In this document: positions 7,597 to 15,809 of the stretch, in pieces | Position numbering within the stretch: the first letter of the stretch is position 1 | Layout: every line of letters starts with the position of its first letter | From: Cytobacillus luteolus | Lineage (GTDB): Bacteria; Bacillota; Bacilli; Bacillales; Bacillaceae_L | DNA: 64,000 nucleotides | Reading direction: 5' to 3' | Assembly (NCBI RefSeq): GCF_017873715.1 | Contig: NZ_JAGGKM010000006.1 | Coordinates: 124,001-188,000, forward strand | Made by a program: the position numbers and the translations under genes | The notes under the pieces: model-generated | What the model was told of the DNA's origin: nothing | Databases searched by the model: none | What the model saw: only the letters and a program-made list of their open reading frames with translations

Positions 7597-8373
7597 TTGT
7601 TTTTTTAATTGCCTTCTTTGGAAAATTTCCTTTGCTTGCAAGTAAAGATTACTATCAATCTTAAATGTTTGAATCACATCTACTACTTCCTCATCTGTTA
7701 AGGTAGTGGTAACAACTTGATCTGGGAGAAATTGTTTTAATGTGTTTGTTGTTAAGGATGTAGGCACACCATCAATATATCCGAACACAAGTAAGTCCTT
7801 AAGCATCTTTCCTGTCTCCCAATGGTTTGATTCTAAGAATACCGGGTGTAAGAACTCAAGGCTTACTGGTTTAGTGGATAAGGTTTTAAAAGGACCCGGG
7901 GTTCTTGTAACCTCTATTTTATCTTGTTGGACATCAAAGACAAAAATTTCTCGGTCGTTTTTTACCGTAAAAGACTTAAACAGAGGATATGCCTTAAACA
8001 AGGGTGCTGTATATCCCACGTCTACATAGTAAGGTTGCTCAAGTTCCACTCGTAAGCATAGATGACCATGGTCCATATAGAGGTAATGTACCTCGTACCC
8101 TAGTTTTTCCAACAACCATTTAAACCCAACTGCAAGAGTCCAACAGGTTCCACCCCCTCCTTGGTCTACAACTCTATTTATATACACATCTATAGGAGGC
8201 AGGAAATTCTCAGTAGCAAAACCTTTTTCATAGTCTACAATCTTAGATAAATTTTCCCATGTCACTTTTAACTGATGTGACTTCGTTAATTCGTTTAGAA
8301 ATGGTAGGTCTGGATTGCTTCCCTCAACCTCAAGAAATGACAGAAATTTTTCTACATAGTATTTATCATCCAA
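7591..8373 (-). CDS. Arylamine N-acetyltransferase (NAT) family protein
   Basis: A 260-aa cytosolic enzyme of the NAT family, which transfers acetyl from acetyl-CoA to arylamines and hydrazines. The expected Cys-His-Asp triad is visible: Cys77 in GGGGTCW, His104 in DHGHLCLRV and Asp118 in YVDVGY. Spacing is close to that of known NATs (69/107/122). The usual RGGxC is GGGGTC, so the preceding Arg is changed. ATG 8373 is preceded by AAGGGA. It could instead be an NAT-fold acyltransferase with another acceptor. Confidence 0.8.
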   Translation of the reverse strand: MDDKYYVEKFLSFLEVEGSNPDLPFLNELTKSHQLKVTWENLSKIVDYEKGFATENFLPPIDVYINRVVDQGGGGTCWTLAVGFKWLLEKLGYEVHYLYMDHGHLCLRVELEQPYYVDVGYTAPLFKAYPLFKSFTVKNDREIFVFDVQQDKIEVTRTPGPFKTLSTKPVSLEFLHPVFLESNHWETGKMLKDLLVFGYIDGVPTSLTTNTLKQFLPDQVVTTTLTDEEVVDVIQTFKIDSNLYLQAKEIFQRRQLKKQD

Positions 8374-8440
8374 TTCCCTTATCTCCCTTCACACCTTTAT
8401 CAGGGAGTGCGATGTGTTCACCCTCCCCTTTTAATCTATC

Positions 8441-8776
8441 TTAAGCTAACAGTTCCTCTAACTTTTCATATAATTCTTCCCGTGTTCCTTCCAGCACACT
8501 TTTTTGCTCAAATAAGGTTTGGAGCTTTTGAAGGTCTTGTTCCTTATGCAATGCTTGCTCCAAATCATATAATATTCTTTCTACCTCTTCTAACTTCGTT
8601 TCAATTTCATTCGTTTTATAAGATTGATTAGTAGTCTTTTGCTTCACGCTCTTCTCTTGCGTAACTTTAACTTCCGCGACTAATTCTGTTTCCTGTGTCT
8701 GTTCATTTAGTTTACGTTTAGCCCAATCATAGTTTCCAACAAAGTTATATAAAGTTTGATTTCTGATCCAGTATGT
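8441..8776 (-). pseudogene. C-terminal part of the ABC-F gene, out of frame with the main part
   Basis: This frame, read from 8776 down, continues the ABC-F protein. It begins TYWIRNQTLYNFVGNYDWAK, the usual end of the second ATPase domain and its YxGNY motif. It then gives about 70 residues of charged coiled coil ending EELYEKLEELLA, the usual ABC-F C-terminal domain. It has no start codon or ribosome site of its own; the in-frame ATG at 8647 is internal. A shift of -1 at the A6 run (T6 at 8776-8781 on the + strand) joins it to the upstream part and gives a normal 625-aa protein. Confidence 0.75.
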
Positions 8777-10323
8777 TTTTTAAATAATTTATTTAGAAAA
8801 TAACGATCATGGGATACTGCCAGAATGGTACCTGAGTAATCCTCCAATGCATCTTCTAGCACTTCTTTTGATTCTATATCTAAGTGATTTGTCGGTTCAT
8901 CTAGGATGAGAAGATTTACATTTTGATACATCAACTGAGCTAGGCGTAATCTCATCCTTTCTCCTCCGCTTAATTGGTTCACCTTTCTGAAAACCGCATG
9001 CCCGTAGAATAAAAATGCTGCTAATATATGACGAGCATCTCCTTCATTTACATGTACTTCATCCCGAAATGCCTCTATCACTGTTTGATTTGGGTCTTTC
9101 GCGTGGACGTGCTGTGATAGGTAGCCAATCCTTACACTTCCTCCTACAGATATCTCTCCATTTTGCGTTGGAACCTCTCTTAAGATTTGTTTCAGTAATG
9201 TAGACTTTCCGGTACCATTTTGTCCTACAATCGCTGCACGCTCTCCGAAATGCAAGGTCATGTTGGCATTTTTTAATAATACTTTCTCACCAAAAGCAGT
9301 TGATACGTCTTTTACAACAATAACATCCTTTCCACTTCTAGATGCAGATTCAAATTGTAGGCCCATCTTTTTCCTGTCTAAAATAGGACGTTTTAATTTT
9401 TCAATTCTTTCTAAGGCTTTTTCCATACTTCTTGCTCGACGATGTAATCCTGCATTAGGTGGATTGGCTTGGTTAGCCCATTCTCTTAATCGTTTAATCG
9501 TTTCTTTCATTTTCTTAATTTTTTTCTGTTGCTCTTGGTATGCTTGAAATTCTAATAGTAGTCTTTCTTCCTTTTCCTTTAGAAAATCAGTGTAATTTGT
9601 ATGATAAACGGTTAACTCACCGTCTTCTAATTCAATCACTTTTGTTACAACTTCATCTAAAAAATAACGGTCATGTGAAATGACAACAACTGCACCCTGG
9701 TAATCCTTTAAGAATGACTCTAGCCACTCGACTGCCAAAATATCAAGATGGTTTGATGGCTCATCTAAAAGCAATAAATCCGGGGCTTGAAGTAGAATTA
9801 ACCCTAAACATACTTTTGTTTTTTCTCCTCCACTCAGTTTCGAAAAAACTTGATTTAACATGGGGTCTATTTCTAAACCAGATGCAATTCTCATTAAATT
9901 GGCTTCTATTTCATATCCACCAAGGCGAGTGAATTGTTCCTGTATATCACCATATTTTACTACGAGTTTTTCAAGAGCATTCTCATCTTTTTCACTCGCC
10001 ATTTGTTGCTCTATGTCTTTCATCTTTTCTTCAAGACCTTTTACTTCTGTAAAAGCACTCATTAACACATCTTGAACAAGTGTGTCATCAGGAAATTCTG
10101 GGATTTGAGCTAAATAGCCAACTTTAAGCCCTTTACGAAAGTGAATCTGTCCATTATCTGGAGCTTCCAGTCCTGCTAATAGTTGAAAAATGGTTGTCTT
10201 TCCACCTCCATTACGTCCCACTATCCCTACTCTGTCATTCTCATGAACTTCGAATGAGATTCCTTCAAACACAAGATTTCCACCGAACATTTTACTTATT
10301 TCATGTACATTACATACGATCAT
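8707..10323 (-). CDS. ABC-F family ATPase, ribosome-acting; reading frame broken after residue 514
   Basis: Soluble tandem-ATPase ABC-F protein, a family that binds the ribosomal E site as translation factors or antibiotic-protection proteins. Domain 1 has Walker A GRNGGGKTT, signature LSGGEKTK and Walker B LLLLDEPSNHLD. A charged inter-domain linker (about 235-310) contains WANQANPPNAGLHRRA. Domain 2 has GQNGTGKST, LSGGERMRL and LLILDEPTNHLD. Residues 1-514 are sound; the last 24 codons are a frameshifted tail. TAGGAGA precedes the ATG. The 5' leader carries a peptide ORF and two terminators, as in resistance ABC-F genes, which suggests drug-inducible expression. Confidence 0.85.
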   Translation of the reverse strand: MIVCNVHEISKMFGGNLVFEGISFEVHENDRVGIVGRNGGGKTTIFQLLAGLEAPDNGQIHFRKGLKVGYLAQIPEFPDDTLVQDVLMSAFTEVKGLEEKMKDIEQQMASEKDENALEKLVVKYGDIQEQFTRLGGYEIEANLMRIASGLEIDPMLNQVFSKLSGGEKTKVCLGLILLQAPDLLLLDEPSNHLDILAVEWLESFLKDYQGAVVVISHDRYFLDEVVTKVIELEDGELTVYHTNYTDFLKEKEERLLLEFQAYQEQQKKIKKMKETIKRLREWANQANPPNAGLHRRARSMEKALERIEKLKRPILDRKKMGLQFESASRSGKDVIVVKDVSTAFGEKVLLKNANMTLHFGERAAIVGQNGTGKSTLLKQILREVPTQNGEISVGGSVRIGYLSQHVHAKDPNQTVIEAFRDEVHVNEGDARHILAAFLFYGHAVFRKVNQLSGGERMRLRLAQLMYQNVNLLILDEPTNHLDIESKEVLEDALEDYSGTILAVSHDRYFLNKLFKKHTGSEIKLYITLLETMIGLNVN

Positions 10324-10349
10324 TGTGTATTCTCCTATCTAATAGTTAT

Positions 10350-10391
10350 TAAAAAAAGGCCAGGGTAAGATACAACTCACCCATGACCTTT
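10350..10391 (-). terminator. Second leader terminator of the ABC-F gene
   Basis: On the - strand, AAAGGTCATGGGTGAG pairs imperfectly with the downstream CTTACCCTGGCCTTT (+ arms 10377-10391 and 10355-10369) and is followed by a run of T. It lies 30 nt before the start codon, so read-through is required for expression. Confidence 0.7.
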
Positions 10392-10433
10392 GTAAAAATC
10401 GAAACACTTCTGGTTTCTATTTATCAATCGATA

Positions 10434-10463
10434 CAAAAAAGAGAGAGCAAAATAAGCTCTCTC
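10434..10463 (-). terminator. First leader terminator (attenuator) of the ABC-F gene
   Basis: GAGAGAGC (8 bp) with its complement at 10441-10448/10456-10463 and a 7-nt loop, followed by T6 on the - strand. It lies 38 nt after the leader ORF stop and upstream of the gene, as in ribosome-mediated attenuation. Confidence 0.8.
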
Positions 10464-10501
10464 AAATTTTCCGATTTAAAGGATATTGTGCAAGAGATTT
10501 C

Positions 10502-10633
10502 TTATCGTTGTGTTGCTATGCAGTTGCTAAAAAAGGACATACGTATCCCGTTAACAGCAAAAGCATGAAAAATCGCACGGCAAATATAAATAAATTCTAA
10601 AAATTGCCCGCGAATAACAACAGAACGACTCAT
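10502..10633 (-). CDS. 43-aa leader peptide of the ABC-F gene
   Basis: A 43-codon ORF starting MSRSVVIRGQFLEFIYICRA and ending SNCIATQR. It has an ideal ribosome site (AAAGGAGGTG, + 10641-10650) and lies between a good promoter and the first terminator. It is probably a regulatory leader whose translation, or drug-stalled translation, controls terminator formation. The peptide itself is not recognised. A tiny overlapping ATG-AGA-TGA precedes the ATG by 5 nt and may tune initiation. Confidence 0.65.
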   Translation of the reverse strand: MSRSVVIRGQFLEFIYICRAIFHAFAVNGIRMSFFSNCIATQR

Positions 10634-10668
10634 CTCATTACACCTCCTTTAATCCAATAGTTACTTAC

Positions 10669-10697
10669 ATTATATAGTGAACTGGAAATAATTACAA
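10669..10697 (-). promoter_or_regulatory. SigA-type promoter of the ABC-F leader
   Basis: On the - strand TTGTAA (-35, + 10692-10697) and TATAAT (-10, + 10669-10674) are separated by exactly 17 bp. Transcription would start about 30 nt before the leader ATG. Confidence 0.8.
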
Positions 10698-10707
10698 CAC
10701 CCTTTAA

Positions 10708-10797
10708 CACTCTAAAGCGCCGGGGGTCAGTCCCCCGCTAAGGTAACGCGCCATCGCACCGGGGGCCTGACCCCCGCTCAATTAACGCTTTAGTGCA
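10708..10797. repeat. REPIN-like double palindrome
   Basis: Two GC-rich hairpins, CGGGGG-TCAGT-CCCCCG and CGGGGG-CCTGA-CCCCCG, about 45 bp apart. They are enclosed by an outer inverted repeat, CACTcTAAAGCG at the left and CGCTTTAGTG at the right. The right end includes the last codons of ykvU. The hairpins can also serve as its terminator. Confidence 0.6.
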
Positions 10798-12122
10798 GTG
10801 GGTGTTAGGGTTCGTTTTCTTAGTGTGAGTGGTATGTCGATTTTTTTGCAGATGGTCATGTAGTGCATGAGTGATAGTAAAACAACTCCTGCGTTCATTC
10901 CGATAATGATCCCCTGCATTTGAAATTGGTGCATGGAGCCAAGAATGAACATAATCAAGAAGGAATAGATCGTTGACCAAACTGTATGTACAAAGGCATC
11001 TTTTACTAAGCCCAGTCCAATTAAAAAGGCTTGCATTGGTATAACAAAGAAATGAAACAAAAAATATGGCCACAGTAATTTCAAATACATTGCTGCGGTA
11101 GTAGATTCAAAAAATAAACTCGTTAATGGCTGAGCAAAAAAGTAACAGATCGCCACAGCTGGTACACCATAGGCTAGAGTTAACAGCATAACTTGAACGA
11201 GCAACTTATTTAATCTAGCTATGTCTCTCTTCGAGTATGCTTCTGAAACCGTTGGTATTAAGACAATAAGTAATGAATGAGCGATAAATGCCGGAAAAAA
11301 GCCTATCGTCATGGCCACACCTGCTAATAATCCAAATTGTTCAGTTGCAAGTGTACCTGTAACACCAGCAGATACAAGTGCAGCTTTAATTAAAAAAGGT
11401 TGCACTGCATGAGACATTGCATGAAAAATACGAAGCGCCGTAGTTGGTACTGACACTGATAAAATACTCATTCGTGCTTCTTTGACGCCGACATGTTGTC
11501 TAGGTAGCTTTCTACTTGATCTCACCTTTATAAAATAAGCTTGTATTAGATAGATGAATACAACAAACTCAGTTGCTACTAACGTTCCCAATGCAATGAG
11601 TAGAGCCGTATCTCTTTCAAAATGAAATAGTTGATAAATGCCTACTAGTAGCGATAACTGAACAATCTTTCGAAGAAAATTAGAAAATGCAATTTTCCCC
11701 ATATGGTGCAACCCCATGAAGTACCCCCGAGCTAAAGAAGAAAAAGCAATAATTGGGATGAGCAATATAAATAACCACCGAGCAAGAGGATGATACTCAT
11801 CAAAGATCGGAATGAACGGTAAAATAACTGCAGCAATAATCGTAAGTGCGACTGTCGCAATAACAGCTAGTACTGTTGCATGCTTTAACAGGCTAAGATG
11901 ATATTCCTGCTCCTTTTCGGCGATGAACTTAGATATTGAGATTGGCAATTCTAAGCTTGCAAGAATAACCACAAGGAACATCACAGGCAGGATTGACATA
12001 TATAAGCCTATTCCCTCTTCCCCCAGTTGTTTCGCAAGAACCATATTTACTAAGAACTCAATGCACTCACTAAAAAAAGCTGCCAAGACTAATAATAATG
12101 TCCCTTTAAAAAACGAATTCAT
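10782..12122 (-). CDS. ykvU: SpoVB-like polysaccharide/lipid flippase (YkvU)
   Basis: A 446-aa membrane protein with about 12-14 helices, of the MATE/MOP flippase superfamily (oligosaccharide flippases, SpoVB, MurJ). The family N-terminal pattern KGTLLLVLAAFFSECIEFLV and the block LGEEGIGLYMSILPV are seen. Length matches B. subtilis YkvU (445 aa, spore-membrane paralogue of SpoVB), which lies near pfeT there too. It may flip a lipid-linked precursor during sporulation. ATG 12122 follows GAGGAGAG; the 17 codons upstream of it are discarded. Confidence 0.82.
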   Translation of the reverse strand: MNSFFKGTLLLVLAAFFSECIEFLVNMVLAKQLGEEGIGLYMSILPVMFLVVILASLELPISISKFIAEKEQEYHLSLLKHATVLAVIATVALTIIAAVILPFIPIFDEYHPLARWLFILLIPIIAFSSLARGYFMGLHHMGKIAFSNFLRKIVQLSLLVGIYQLFHFERDTALLIALGTLVATEFVVFIYLIQAYFIKVRSSRKLPRQHVGVKEARMSILSVSVPTTALRIFHAMSHAVQPFLIKAALVSAGVTGTLATEQFGLLAGVAMTIGFFPAFIAHSLLIVLIPTVSEAYSKRDIARLNKLLVQVMLLTLAYGVPAVAICYFFAQPLTSLFFESTTAAMYLKLLWPYFLFHFFVIPMQAFLIGLGLVKDAFVHTVWSTIYSFLIMFILGSMHQFQMQGIIIGMNAGVVLLSLMHYMTICKKIDIPLTLRKRTLTPTALKR

Positions 12123-12253
12123 GCTGTCTCTCCTCATATTTAATCTATTTGTATTAAATAAGATATGAGACAAGTCTTGAGATTATTTTATGGAATTTGA
12201 AAAAATGGATTTCTTTTTGAAGAACTCACGAGGCATCTATCTCTTAAAACTGG

Positions 12254-12282
12254 AAATGCATTGGTTATACACCAATGCATTT
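12254..12282 (-). terminator. Palindrome after the VWA-like gene
   Basis: AAATGCATTGGT pairs perfectly with ACCAATGCATTT over 12 bp with a 5-nt loop. The T-run is weak (CCAGTTTT on the - strand), so it may act as a terminator or an mRNA 3' stabiliser. Confidence 0.55.
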
Positions 12283-12290
12283 AGTACCTA

Positions 12291-12698
12291 TTATGCTACT
12301 TTTATTGCTTTACCGAATGGAACCTTAGGAACATAGTCATCAGGAACTAACCAAAATGTTTCTACTTTCACATCAAGGTCTTCATAGAAGTAACCAGTGA
12401 CGTCAGTAATGTAAAATAAGGTGTCTATTTTCTCTTTTTCAGCCCATTCCAGTACCTCAGTATAAGAGGATTTTCCGTGTGTATAGTACTTAATGTTTGC
12501 TTCTTGAATAGGAGTGATACTTCTAATTTTAAAATCGGCTTGGACTAGTTTCACATCAGGTTTTAGCTCGCCAACAAACTTAACGATATTGTTAATTAAA
12601 ATCGTTCGAGTTTGATTTGTCGAAGTGTCCACTGCTAATGCTACTGATTTTGATTGTCGCTCTTTTATCAGATTCATCAAAGAACGCTGCCATCTCAC
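12291..12698 (-). CDS. Stand-alone VWA-like domain (DUF2201 C-terminal type)
   Basis: A 135-aa protein that begins RWQRSLMNLI and contains SVALAVDTSTN, IDTLFYITDVTGYF and the ending VPFGKAIKVA. These match the C-terminal VWA-like half of DUF2201 putative metallopeptidases (patterns VAIDTS, LIYFTDG, PFG). The N-terminal metallopeptidase-like half is absent and the DxSxS metal site reads DTSTN, so metal binding is doubtful. GTG 12698 sits 6 nt after AAGGAG. It is either a free-standing domain or the remnant of a larger gene. Confidence 0.6.
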   Translation of the reverse strand: MRWQRSLMNLIKERQSKSVALAVDTSTNQTRTILINNIVKFVGELKPDVKLVQADFKIRSITPIQEANIKYYTHGKSSYTEVLEWAEKEKIDTLFYITDVTGYFYEDLDVKVETFWLVPDDYVPKVPFGKAIKVA

Positions 12699-12900
12699 AC
12701 GAATCACTCCTTCATCATTTTGTGAAGCAAATATATTTTGTGCAGTTAAAATTGAAATATGTCGCTATTTAAAGAATATTAACCAATCCAAAAGGAATTG
12801 TACGTAAATCTTTAAAAAATAGTCTAAAGGTATGAAATGAAGCATATTGATTCAATAGCAAGGTGGACAAAAAAACATACCACTAAAAGGTGGGATTACT

Positions 12901-14064
12901 ATGAAAAATGTTTATAGTACTGATCGCCCATTTCCCTTACTAAGACTATTTATGATATCTCTTATGGTTGTCGTGAGCTTCTTTCTAATCGCATCGGCTT
13001 TATCTATTGTAAAAAAGGACTATTTGAACATTGGACAAGTTGACCAAACCATTCAAATTGCACCAACAGAAATGCTTGTTAAACTCTATTCACTTGAAAA
13101 TCATCATATTAATCAAGTTTTATCCCAGCAGCATCAATCACTTCCAATTTCGTCTACGATTTTTAAAATGATGACAAATGTTAATTTCGATGATATACGC
13201 AGTCTTATCGGGAACGAGTTACCAGGGTATAGGTTTTACGACTCAAAAATACTCGTTGCAGGGGAAGGTACAGATTTCACAACACTTCCTATCGAATCTG
13301 CTCCTCCACTAGAGGTATTGTTACAAGAACGCGAAATGGCTGAAGAACAGCTAAAGGAGTTGAAGGAAGAAGAGACAACGAGAACTCCCCCAACTACTAC
13401 ACCTATACATAAAAAATTCTTTATCTATCATACTCATAGCTCTGAGTCTTTCTTACCTTTACTCGGATTAACCAATGACCCCGATGAAAATAAAGCATTT
13501 GACTCTAAAACAAATATTACAATCATTGGTGAAATGTTTGCTAAAAAGCTTGAAAGCTATAGTATTGGGGCAGTAGTAGACAAATCAAACATGGGAAAAT
13601 TACTTGAAGAAAAGGGCTGGGCATATCATCAATCCTATGACTTATCTCGTGAACTCGTCCAATCAGCACTGGCTTCAAATAATGAATTAGAATACTTTAT
13701 TGATTTACATCGAGATGCGAAAAGAAAAAAAGACACAACAACCACGATAAACAATGAACCGTACGCAAGAATCATGTTTGTAATCGGAAAAGGTCACAGT
13801 AACTATGATAAAAATTTAGCATTTGCTACTGCCTTACACGAATCGTTAAATGACCACTTTCCAGGTTTAAGTAGAGGGATCATTGAAAAAGGAACAGATA
13901 CAGGAAATGGCGTTTACAATCAAGACCTATCCTCAAAAGCACTTGTATTAGAGCTTGGTGGAGTAGACAATGACATTCGTGAATTACAAAACACCGTCGA
14001 CGCGTTGGCAAAGGTAATCAGTGACTTTTACTGGGCCAATGAAAAAGTGAATGCCGATGAATAA
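12901..14064 (+). CDS. spoIIP: Stage II sporulation protein P homologue (cell-wall amidase/endopeptidase)
   Basis: A 387-aa protein with one N-terminal membrane anchor (about 15-38), then the SpoIIP catalytic domain. It shows FFIYHTHSSESFLPL (His177/His179, Glu182), FIDLHRDA and VLELGGVDN near the end, the expected Zn-ligand and catalytic blocks. SpoIIP thins septal peptidoglycan during engulfment with SpoIID and SpoIIM. AAGGTGG precedes the ATG. The usual neighbours gpr, yqxA and lepA are absent, so this is probably a paralogue rather than the canonical copy. Confidence 0.82.
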   Translation: MKNVYSTDRPFPLLRLFMISLMVVVSFFLIASALSIVKKDYLNIGQVDQTIQIAPTEMLVKLYSLENHHINQVLSQQHQSLPISSTIFKMMTNVNFDDIRSLIGNELPGYRFYDSKILVAGEGTDFTTLPIESAPPLEVLLQEREMAEEQLKELKEEETTRTPPTTTPIHKKFFIYHTHSSESFLPLLGLTNDPDENKAFDSKTNITIIGEMFAKKLESYSIGAVVDKSNMGKLLEEKGWAYHQSYDLSRELVQSALASNNELEYFIDLHRDAKRKKDTTTTINNEPYARIMFVIGKGHSNYDKNLAFATALHESLNDHFPGLSRGIIEKGTDTGNGVYNQDLSSKALVLELGGVDNDIRELQNTVDALAKVISDFYWANEKVNADE

Positions 14065-14212
14065 AGAGTTATATTTTTGGCTGAGTTGGATGTTTATATC
14101 CACACTGTTAGCCTTCCTCTATTTATCATTTACCATTGTCCTTGGCTGTTTATGTTCAGGTATGATCATGTGCTGTAAGAGCTTGATTGAAATTACTTTA
14201 AAGAATAAATGA
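14057..14212 (+). CDS. 51-aa Cys-containing membrane peptide overlapping spoIIP
   Basis: A 51-codon ORF starting inside the last codons of spoIIP (ATGAATAA overlap of 8 nt). It encodes MNKELYFWLSWMF, one long hydrophobic helix (about 8-40) with four Cys (GCLCSG, MCC), and a basic end ITLKNK. A terminator follows 12 nt after the stop. Overlap implies translational coupling to spoIIP. Unrecognised; possibly a partner or stabiliser of the membrane-anchored hydrolase. Confidence 0.5.
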   Translation: MNKELYFWLSWMFISTLLAFLYLSFTIVLGCLCSGMIMCCKSLIEITLKNK

Positions 14213-14224
14213 GAAACCAATTTA

Positions 14225-14254
14225 AAAAGCGCTAGGGTTACCTGGCGCTTTTGA
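14225..14254 (+). terminator. Intrinsic terminator
   Basis: AAAAGCGC (14225-14232) pairs with GCGCTTTT (14245-14252), with further TAGG/CCTG pairing inside. It ends the spoIIP transcript. Confidence 0.8.
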
Positions 14255-14272
14255 CATGAATTAAATATGCAA

Positions 14273-14902
14273 TTACCCTGCTACCCTACTCGCAAAATAA
14301 CTAAAAAGCAGAAGGAAACTTAATCCGCCAATAACATTTAGAATAAGCTGTTTTTTAAATATCTTAGTTTCACGTTTCTGTAATAATGTTTCTGTTAAAT
14401 GTTGCAGTATTAAATCATAAGATGTCATTCTCCACCATTTACTAAAGGATAAAGTATACTTCTTAGAATCCTCTGCCCACCAACTAATTACTATTTTAGC
14501 TGACTGGTCTGATAGTAAAAATTGAAATTTCCCTGCCTCTACATCCTCTTTTTCTTCATAGGCTATGTCTAATATATCTAGTGCCTCTCGTAAAATTCCA
14601 ACAATCTCAGACTTATTACTTTCAAATACCGTGAACCTTTTTCCTATAAAATAAAGCTGTCCAAATAGGACGATGATGTAAAAAGCTATAAATAAACCTG
14701 TAACAAGAGCTTTACTGATTCCTTCCGGTGTAGTAATAACTAATTGGGAGAGTGTCACCAAAAGAAAAATTAAAGAGTACCATTCAGATTCGTAAACAAA
14801 GCCTTTATTCTTTTGAACGTTGTATGCATGGTAAAACAATGCTACCGCAAGTATCAAACCCACACCTACCATATAGTAAAAATAGACTTCCTCTCTAACC
14901 AT
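14273..14902 (-). CDS. Uncharacterised membrane protein
   Basis: A 209-aa protein with three or so N-terminal transmembrane segments, a soluble middle of about 90 residues (YEEKEDVEAGKFQFLLSD, then KIVISWWAEDSKKYTLSF) and one C-terminal transmembrane segment. No family recognised. Its start ATG 14902 lies 10 nt after the stop of the CPBP-type gene, and GGGGTGA within that gene's end serves as ribosome site. The two are one operon, and the proteins may form a complex. Confidence 0.6.
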   Translation of the reverse strand: MVREEVYFYYMVGVGLILAVALFYHAYNVQKNKGFVYESEWYSLIFLLVTLSQLVITTPEGISKALVTGLFIAFYIIVLFGQLYFIGKRFTVFESNKSEIVGILREALDILDIAYEEKEDVEAGKFQFLLSDQSAKIVISWWAEDSKKYTLSFSKWWRMTSYDLILQHLTETLLQKRETKIFKKQLILNVIGGLSFLLLFSYFASRVAG

Positions 14903-14912
14903 TATCCTTTTT

Positions 14913-15710
14913 TCACCCCTTTTCAATCGGGATTTTAGAAAGCACTACTCCGTTCTTTGATTTAAACACAGCAATAACTATGATAAATAGCATAAAAGCA
15001 ATGATGGTCGATAACCATGAGCTAAGCAAAGAGCTGATTTGGTTATCATTAAAAATAAAAACTCCATCTCCACTCCTGCCTGACACTCCGAAAAACAATC
15101 CATATACGATATTTAACCCTAGGTGGATACCTGTGTTTGCCCATATAGATTTTGTCTTATAAAAAGCATACGTTAAACTGAGGCCTAGAACTACTGAAAA
15201 AATAGTATTTTGTAATGTTAATCCTTCTAACCATGCATCATCCAGGGCATATAATGTAATAGAGATAAGCATAACCACACCAACTGGAAGTTTCCCCATA
15301 AAATGATGAAAAACCAATCCACGTACAATCATGTCATTTATTAAAGAACCCAGCCCAAAGCCTACAATGATAATAACAAGCATAACAATAACATCACCAA
15401 CGGGTTTAATCCCTATGTACTCGTATCTTCCTATCATAAATTGAAGTGTAAAAAGACAAACCCATCCTATAAATCCTATCGCTAAACCAATGAATAAGTT
15501 CCTATGCCAGCCTCTAAAAAACACAAGTCCATAACCCTCAAATCCAGTCTTCAAAACTACTTTTGCTAAACCGTACGCTAAAGGAAAAAACAGAACTAGG
15601 TGAAAAAACCTTACTACATCAGACATTGTAAAGATTGAAGGTAAAAGTTGAAAGTAACTCGTTAATATTAAATACATTATTAAAAAAGACATTAGGTTTC
15701 TGTGCAACAC
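14913..15710 (-). CDS. CPBP-family membrane protein with altered protease motif
   Basis: A 265-aa protein with about seven to eight membrane helices, related to the CPBP (CAAX protease and bacteriocin-processing, ABI) family. In place of the catalytic EExxxR the sequence is NDMIVRG (about residues 143-149). The second motif HLGLN (about 217-221) is kept. Losing both Glu residues suggests no peptidase activity, or different chemistry. The helix pattern supports the family better than the motif does. It is first in an operon with the membrane protein gene that follows. Confidence 0.6.
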   Translation of the reverse strand: MLHRNLMSFLIMYLILTSYFQLLPSIFTMSDVVRFFHLVLFFPLAYGLAKVVLKTGFEGYGLVFFRGWHRNLFIGLAIGFIGWVCLFTLQFMIGRYEYIGIKPVGDVIVMLVIIIVGFGLGSLINDMIVRGLVFHHFMGKLPVGVVMLISITLYALDDAWLEGLTLQNTIFSVVLGLSLTYAFYKTKSIWANTGIHLGLNIVYGLFFGVSGRSGDGVFIFNDNQISSLLSSWLSTIIAFMLFIIVIAVFKSKNGVVLSKIPIEKG

Positions 15711-15809
15711 AATTTCCCCTTATATTCAATTGTATTCTTCACTCAGAATAACATATATTCCCAATGTAGTGGGCCAATTTATCTATTTTGATAAACTGGT
15801 TTATTTAAT

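Noticed and set aside
10383-10568. 61-aa + strand ORF in the ABC-F leader
   Set aside because: Runs through both leader terminators in antisense; the structured leader on the - strand explains the region.
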